A stretch of 64,000 nucleotides of DNA from Bog-473 sp036489775. Lineage in GTDB: Bacteria; Actinomycetota; Acidimicrobiia; Acidimicrobiales; RAAP-2. The notes under the pieces are model-generated. The model saw only the letters and a list, made by a program, of their open reading frames with translations. It was not told where the DNA came from and made no database searches. Positions 59,263-64,000 of this stretch are shown here, one piece after another. Position 1 is the first letter of the stretch. Each line of letters starts with the position of its first letter. Position numbers and translations under genes: made by a program. The stretch covers positions 62,001-126,000 of the forward strand of contig DASXFC010000038.1 of NCBI GenBank assembly GCA_036489775.1, read 5' to 3'.

Positions 59263-60867
59263 TCAACGCCGGCTGCCCCGCCGCCGATGACCGCCCCGGC
59301 GCTCGAACTTCTCGCGGATCTCGGCCCGCCGGTCTTGGAGTTCCCGGTGGGTCAGGTGCTGGACCGAGTCGTCCAGGCCGAAACCCGCCTTCACGCCACT
59401 GAGGTCGGGCTGCCAGTCGGCGGACTGCTCCAGGCCGAGCTGGGCCATGATCATCTCGCCGTGCTTCTGGGCGAACATCATGGCAATGGCCTCGACCTCG
59501 GCGAAGAGGTCGAGGTCGGGCGCCAGGGTGGCGATGGCGCCATCGAGGAAGACCAGGTTCTTCACGAAGAGCATGAGCTCCTTGGGCATGCGCGCCCCCA
59601 GCGAGAGCAGGGTCTTCATCGACTGCTGGAGCTCGCCGACCAGCTCGTCGGCGGTGAGGGCGGTGGGATCGATGGGCGGTCGGTCCAGCCCGAGCTGCGT
59701 GATGACGGTCTCGATGTCGACGTTTTCGGGGATGGCGCCCAGGTCGCGCATGGCACGTACCTGGCCGTTGAGGTCGGCGTTGGTGGCGCTGACCAGCAGC
59801 GAGAGCAGGGCCAGCCGCTTGGTCTCGCTCAAGCGGGCGGTGATGCCGAAGTCGAGCAGCGCGATCTTCCCCGACTGCAATACGAAGAGGTTCCCGCCGT
59901 GCAGGTCGCCGTGGAAGATGCCGTGCATCATGCAGCCCTCGAGGAAGCTGATCATGCCGGCGCGGATCACCGCCTCGGTATCGATGCCGGCGTCGTGCAT
60001 GCCGACCACGTCGCTGAAGTTGAACCCGCTGAGTCGTTCCATCACCAGCATGCGGCGCGTCACCAGGTTGGGGTGCGGGCGGGGGATGACCAGGTCGCGC
60101 TGATCGAGCTCGGCGAAGGTGGAGGCGATATCGAGCATGTTCTCCGCCTCGAGCCGGAAGTCGAGCTCCTCGACGATCGTCTCGGCGAACAATTCGACCA
60201 GAGCGGGCGGGTTGGCCAGGGCGGCCACCGGGATGCGACCGGTCAGGAAGGGAGCGATCCAGGCCATGACGGCCAGGTCGCGCTGCACCCTGGTAGCCAC
60301 CGACGGCCGCTGTACCTTGACCACGACCTCGGTGCCGTCGAGCAGGTTGGCCCGGTGGACCTGGGCGATGGAGGCGGCGGCCAGGGGTTGGCGGTCGACG
60401 GTTGCGAAGACCTCGTTGATCGGCCGGCCCAGCTCCTCGAGCAGCATCCGCTCCACCACGCTCCACGGTTCGGGCGGAACCTGGTCGCGGCAGTGCTTGA
60501 ACTCGGCCACCAGCTCCGTCGGGAACAAGCCTTCCCCCGAGGACACGATCTGCCCCAGCTTGATGTAGGTCGGTCCGAGCTTCTCGGCGGCCAGCCGTGC
60601 CCGATGTGAGATCCCGGCCAGCGACGCCGATCCACCTTGGCGCCGCTCCTTCAGGTACCACATGATGAGGGCGCCTCCGAGGTGGCGCAGTGTGGTGCCC
60701 AGTCGGGCCGCCGGCGGAACCTTGCGGTGCCGGACCAGCTCGGGGAGTGACGCCTGCAACTCGCGGCGGGTGCGGTCCAGCCCAACCTTCCAGGTCAGTG
60801 CCTCGGGATCGATCACCCAGGGCCCCTCGTCGGTGAAGGAAAAGAATTCGATGTCGGGTGATGGCAC
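59263..60867 (-). CDS. ABC1 atypical kinase (UbiB/AarF family)
   Basis: A 534-aa protein with the family KxGQ motif in 'LGPTYIKLGQIVSSGEGLFP', the A-rich loop in 'PLAAASIAQVHRA', 'VVVKVQRPSV' (Lys) and catalytic 'MHGIFHGDLHGGNLFV' and 'ALLDFGITARL'. A single C-terminal hydrophobic region follows. Members support quinone biosynthesis or lipid handling through ATPase activity. GTG 60867 lies 6 nt after TAGGCT on the minus strand. Confidence 0.88.
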   Translation of the reverse strand: MPSPDIEFFSFTDEGPWVIDPEALTWKVGLDRTRRELQASLPELVRHRKVPPAARLGTTLRHLGGALIMWYLKERRQGGSASLAGISHRARLAAEKLGPTYIKLGQIVSSGEGLFPTELVAEFKHCRDQVPPEPWSVVERMLLEELGRPINEVFATVDRQPLAAASIAQVHRANLLDGTEVVVKVQRPSVATRVQRDLAVMAWIAPFLTGRIPVAALANPPALVELFAETIVEELDFRLEAENMLDIASTFAELDQRDLVIPRPHPNLVTRRMLVMERLSGFNFSDVVGMHDAGIDTEAVIRAGMISFLEGCMMHGIFHGDLHGGNLFVLQSGKIALLDFGITARLSETKRLALLSLLVSATNADLNGQVRAMRDLGAIPENVDIETVITQLGLDRPPIDPTALTADELVGELQQSMKTLLSLGARMPKELMLFVKNLVFLDGAIATLAPDLDLFAEVEAIAMMFAQKHGEMIMAQLGLEQSADWQPDLSGVKAGFGLDDSVQHLTHRELQDRRAEIREKFERRGGHRRRGSRR

Positions 60868-60876
60868 AGCCGGAGC

Positions 60877-61563
60877 CTACGGAGCCTCCGTCGGTCGGAC
60901 CAACCCGGTCTGGAAGGCCAGGACGACGGCCTGCACCCGGTCGCGCAGCCCCAGCTTGGCCAGCAGGCGGCCCACGTGCGACTTGACCGTGGCTTCGGAC
61001 AGGAACAGGCGCTGGGCGATCTCGGCATTGGACAGTCCGTCGGCAATGGCCAGCAGCACCTCGAGCTCACGTTCGGTCAGGTCGTCCAGGGCGGTCGGTA
61101 CCGCGCCGTCGGGCCCGGCCGCCTGGGCCGGGTCGGGCAGATGATGGGCGTACTCCTCGAGCAGCCGCCGGGTGATACGCGGCGACACGACGGCATCGCC
61201 CTGGGCCACGGTTCGCACCCCGGCGATCAGTTCGGCCGGTGGCACGTCCTTGAGGAGGAACCCGCTGGCCCCGGCCCGCAGCGCGCTGAAGGCGTACTCA
61301 TCGAGATCGAAGGTAGTGAGGATCAGGACGCGTGACGGCCCGCCGCCGGTACTGATGGCCCTGGTCGCTTCGATCCCGTCCATGATCGGCATACGCACGT
61401 CCATCAGGACCACGTCGGGCGAGTAGAGCTCGACCAGGCGAACAGCGTCGCGTCCGTCGGCCGCCTCACCGACGATCTCGAACCCGTCCTCGGATTCGAA
61501 GATCATGCGGAACCCTTTGCGCAGCAGGGCCTGATCGTCGGCCAGGACGAGCCGGATGCTCAT
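60877..61563 (-). CDS. NarL/FixJ-family response regulator
   Basis: A 228-aa protein: receiver with 'VLADDQALLRKGFRM', Asp in 'VVLMDVRMPIMDGIEAT' and Lys in 'GFLLKDVPP'; LuxR HTH 'LTERELEVLLAIADGLSNAEIAQRLFLSEATVKSHVGRLLAKLG'. ATG 61563 overlaps the kinase stop by 4 nt. Confidence 0.92.
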   Translation of the reverse strand: MSIRLVLADDQALLRKGFRMIFESEDGFEIVGEAADGRDAVRLVELYSPDVVLMDVRMPIMDGIEATRAISTGGGPSRVLILTTFDLDEYAFSALRAGASGFLLKDVPPAELIAGVRTVAQGDAVVSPRITRRLLEEYAHHLPDPAQAAGPDGAVPTALDDLTERELEVLLAIADGLSNAEIAQRLFLSEATVKSHVGRLLAKLGLRDRVQAVVLAFQTGLVRPTEAP

Positions 61564-62837
61564 ACGCCGACCGGGGCCTTGCAGCCGCGCAGGACGGCCT
61601 GCACCTGCCAGCCGCCTTCGCACCGCGGCCCGGCCCGCAGCGTCCCGCCGAAGGCGGCGGCCCGCTCGGCCATGCCGGTGACCCCGTGACCGCTCCCGTT
61701 GACCGGCGCCGGAACCGGTGCGCGGTCGGGCGCACCGTCGTCGGTCACCTCGACCGCCACCTCGGGATCGTCGTAGGCGATGGCCACGGTGACCGACTGC
61801 GGCTGGGCGTGCTTCATGGAGTTGGTCAGCGCCTCCTGCACGATGCGGTACACGGTGAGCTGGGCGGCGGCGGAGAGAGCGAAGGGCTGTCCCGATTCCT
61901 CCACGGTCACCGCCAGCCCGGTGGCCCGCACCCGTTCCACCAAGGCGGACAGCTCGTCCAGTCCCGGTTGGGGAGCCAGCGACGGCGCCTCGGCCGTCGC
62001 CGCCCCGTCGCGCAGGACGCCGAGCATGCGGCGCATGTCGAGCAGGGCCTGGCGCCCGGCGCCCGACACCTCCTGCATGGCTTCAGCGGCCCGTTCGGGG
62101 TTGGCCCGCTGCGCCGAAGTGGCGGCGTCGGCCAGGGTGACCATGACCTGGAGGTTGTGTGAGACCACGTCGTGCATCTCGCGGGCGATGCGGGCCCGTT
62201 CCATCGCGGCGGCCAGGGTGGCTTGCTGATCGCGCTCGCGTTCGAGTTGTTGGGCCCGTTCGACCAGGAACACCATCTGGCTGCGCAGGGCGCGCACCAC
62301 CACCCCGGCCAGCAGCGCGGTGACGGCCAGACCGGTCAGGAAGACGACCGCCTTGACGTGGTTGTCGACGGGCCGCCAGCGAATGGTGGCCAGGGCCACG
62401 CCCAGCTCGACGGTGAGCGAGGCGGCCAAGACCTGGACCCAGTGTGACGTGGCGGCCACGGTGTAGAGCGCCACCAGCAGCGCAGCGTCGGCCAGCAGCG
62501 GGCCGGTGACCAACCACTGGCACAGAGCAATGGCCGCCATGAAGGCGAACACGGCAATCGGGGCCTTGCGCCGCAAGACCAGCGGGGCGCTCAGGGCGAC
62601 GCTGAAGGCGATGTCCCCGCCCGGAGCGCCGTTGCGCAGCATGGTCCCGGCGGCCATCAGGAAGAGGCCCACGGCGATGCAGGTGTCGACTACGTAGGCG
62701 TAGCGGCGGTCCCAGGCCCGGAGTTCCTCCCAGATGCGCCAGGCCCAACTGAGTTGGCCCGAGGTGTCGCCGGTCCCGGTCAGCTCCGGCAGTGGACCCC
62801 ACTGCAGCCAGGGCGGTCGTTGGTCGGTGGGCGACAT
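61560..62837 (-). CDS. NarL-partner sensor histidine kinase (HisKA_3 type)
   Basis: A 425-aa kinase with five or six N-terminal TM helices, coiled coil 'LVERAQQLERERDQQATLAAAMERARIAREMHDVVSHNLQVMV' containing the H-box EMHDVVSH, and a HATPase 'LTVYRIVQEALTNSMKHA' and 'GHGVTGMAERAAAFGGTL'. ATG 62837 is fixed by GAGGAA 6 nt upstream; a longer frame to 63050 crosses the promoter. Divergent from the ABC exporter, which it likely regulates, as is common for this pairing. Confidence 0.9.
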   Translation of the reverse strand: MSPTDQRPPWLQWGPLPELTGTGDTSGQLSWAWRIWEELRAWDRRYAYVVDTCIAVGLFLMAAGTMLRNGAPGGDIAFSVALSAPLVLRRKAPIAVFAFMAAIALCQWLVTGPLLADAALLVALYTVAATSHWVQVLAASLTVELGVALATIRWRPVDNHVKAVVFLTGLAVTALLAGVVVRALRSQMVFLVERAQQLERERDQQATLAAAMERARIAREMHDVVSHNLQVMVTLADAATSAQRANPERAAEAMQEVSGAGRQALLDMRRMLGVLRDGAATAEAPSLAPQPGLDELSALVERVRATGLAVTVEESGQPFALSAAAQLTVYRIVQEALTNSMKHAQPQSVTVAIAYDDPEVAVEVTDDGAPDRAPVPAPVNGSGHGVTGMAERAAAFGGTLRAGPRCEGGWQVQAVLRGCKAPVGV

Positions 62838-62965
62838 CAGTACTTCCTCAGGGCGCGAGCCGAACCACGAGCGTAGTGGGAGCGCACGGGGGCGCCCGGT
62901 CGAGGTGGGCCCAGATGACACCGCTCCAGCCTGGGGGACGGCCGGGGGCGGCCACCTCATCCAAA

Positions 62966-62995
62966 AGAATGAATCGGTCGCTGCCCAATCATTCT
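62966..62995. promoter_or_regulatory. Inverted repeat in the divergent promoter region
   Basis: AGAATGA (62966-62972) and TCATTCT (62989-62995), 16 nt apart, between the sensor kinase and the ABC ATPase. A candidate binding site for the neighbouring response regulator; inference only. Confidence 0.35.
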
Positions 62996-63040
62996 CCTGG
63001 CCACTGCCCCGGTCGGGCCCACCCCCGTACCGTCGGGGCC

Positions 63041-64000
<960 letters not shown>

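Overview
The window is high-GC DNA from an actinobacterium, most likely of class Acidimicrobiia. Reasons: tight operons joined by ATGA/GTGA overlaps, many GTG starts, several apparently leaderless genes (TACCGT followed 7-8 nt later by the start codon), F420-type enzyme families, and a secreted protein (28948-30162) built of the 'VGMA..DG.GYWLVASDGGIF.FG' repeats that I associate with Acidimicrobiia. Assignment is by gene content only.

Layout. 1-906: 3' part of a PIG-V-like mannosyltransferase. 1039-6266: operon of membrane and secreted proteins (internally duplicated 4-TM protein, two paralogous secreted proteins, DUF4395 protein, Thr-rich protein), then an LppX/LprG-like protein. 6290-22702: a vitamin B12 block. 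A cobalamin riboswitch precedes an ECF transporter operon (Ig-repeat surface protein, EcfT, double ATPase, S component, DUF6027 protein, DUF71 ATP-pyrophosphatase). Next come a B12-binding HTH regulator divergent from mutA-mutB-meaB (methylmalonyl-CoA mutase and its G-protein chaperone), and a second cobalamin riboswitch before B12-independent methionine synthase metE plus a half-length MetE homologue. 22870-27750: branched-chain amino-acid type ABC transporter, on the minus strand.

27917-38581: a lower-GC genomic island. Its right edge is an intact tRNA-Gly(TCC) (38582-38652). Its left edge is a degenerate direct repeat of that tRNA's 3' half (27917-27952) that still has a hairpin after it. 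Cargo: ComEA-like HhH protein, repeat protein, MerR regulator with a divergent methyltransferase, Clp-N protein, SGNH hydrolase plus acyltransferase, Rpf-like cell-wall hydrolase, truncated sigma factor, DinB and DUF2293 proteins. No integrase is seen.

38690-64000: globin, two enoyl-CoA hydratases, RDD protein with a nonapeptide-repeat partner, VOC, aldo/keto reductase, LLM oxidoreductase, methyltransferase, GNAT, a three-gene possible restriction-modification cassette (46260-49177), LprI-like and DUF1801 proteins, DMT transporter, cytochrome bd oxidase (cydAB), acyl-CoA synthetase, OmpR-type two-component system, UbiB/AarF kinase, NarL-type two-component system, and the start of an ABC exporter ATPase.

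Functionally the first third links B12 uptake and sensing to the two B12-related reactions nearby: propionyl/methylmalonyl-CoA metabolism (needs B12) and methionine synthesis (the B12-free enzyme, presumably shut off when B12 is present).
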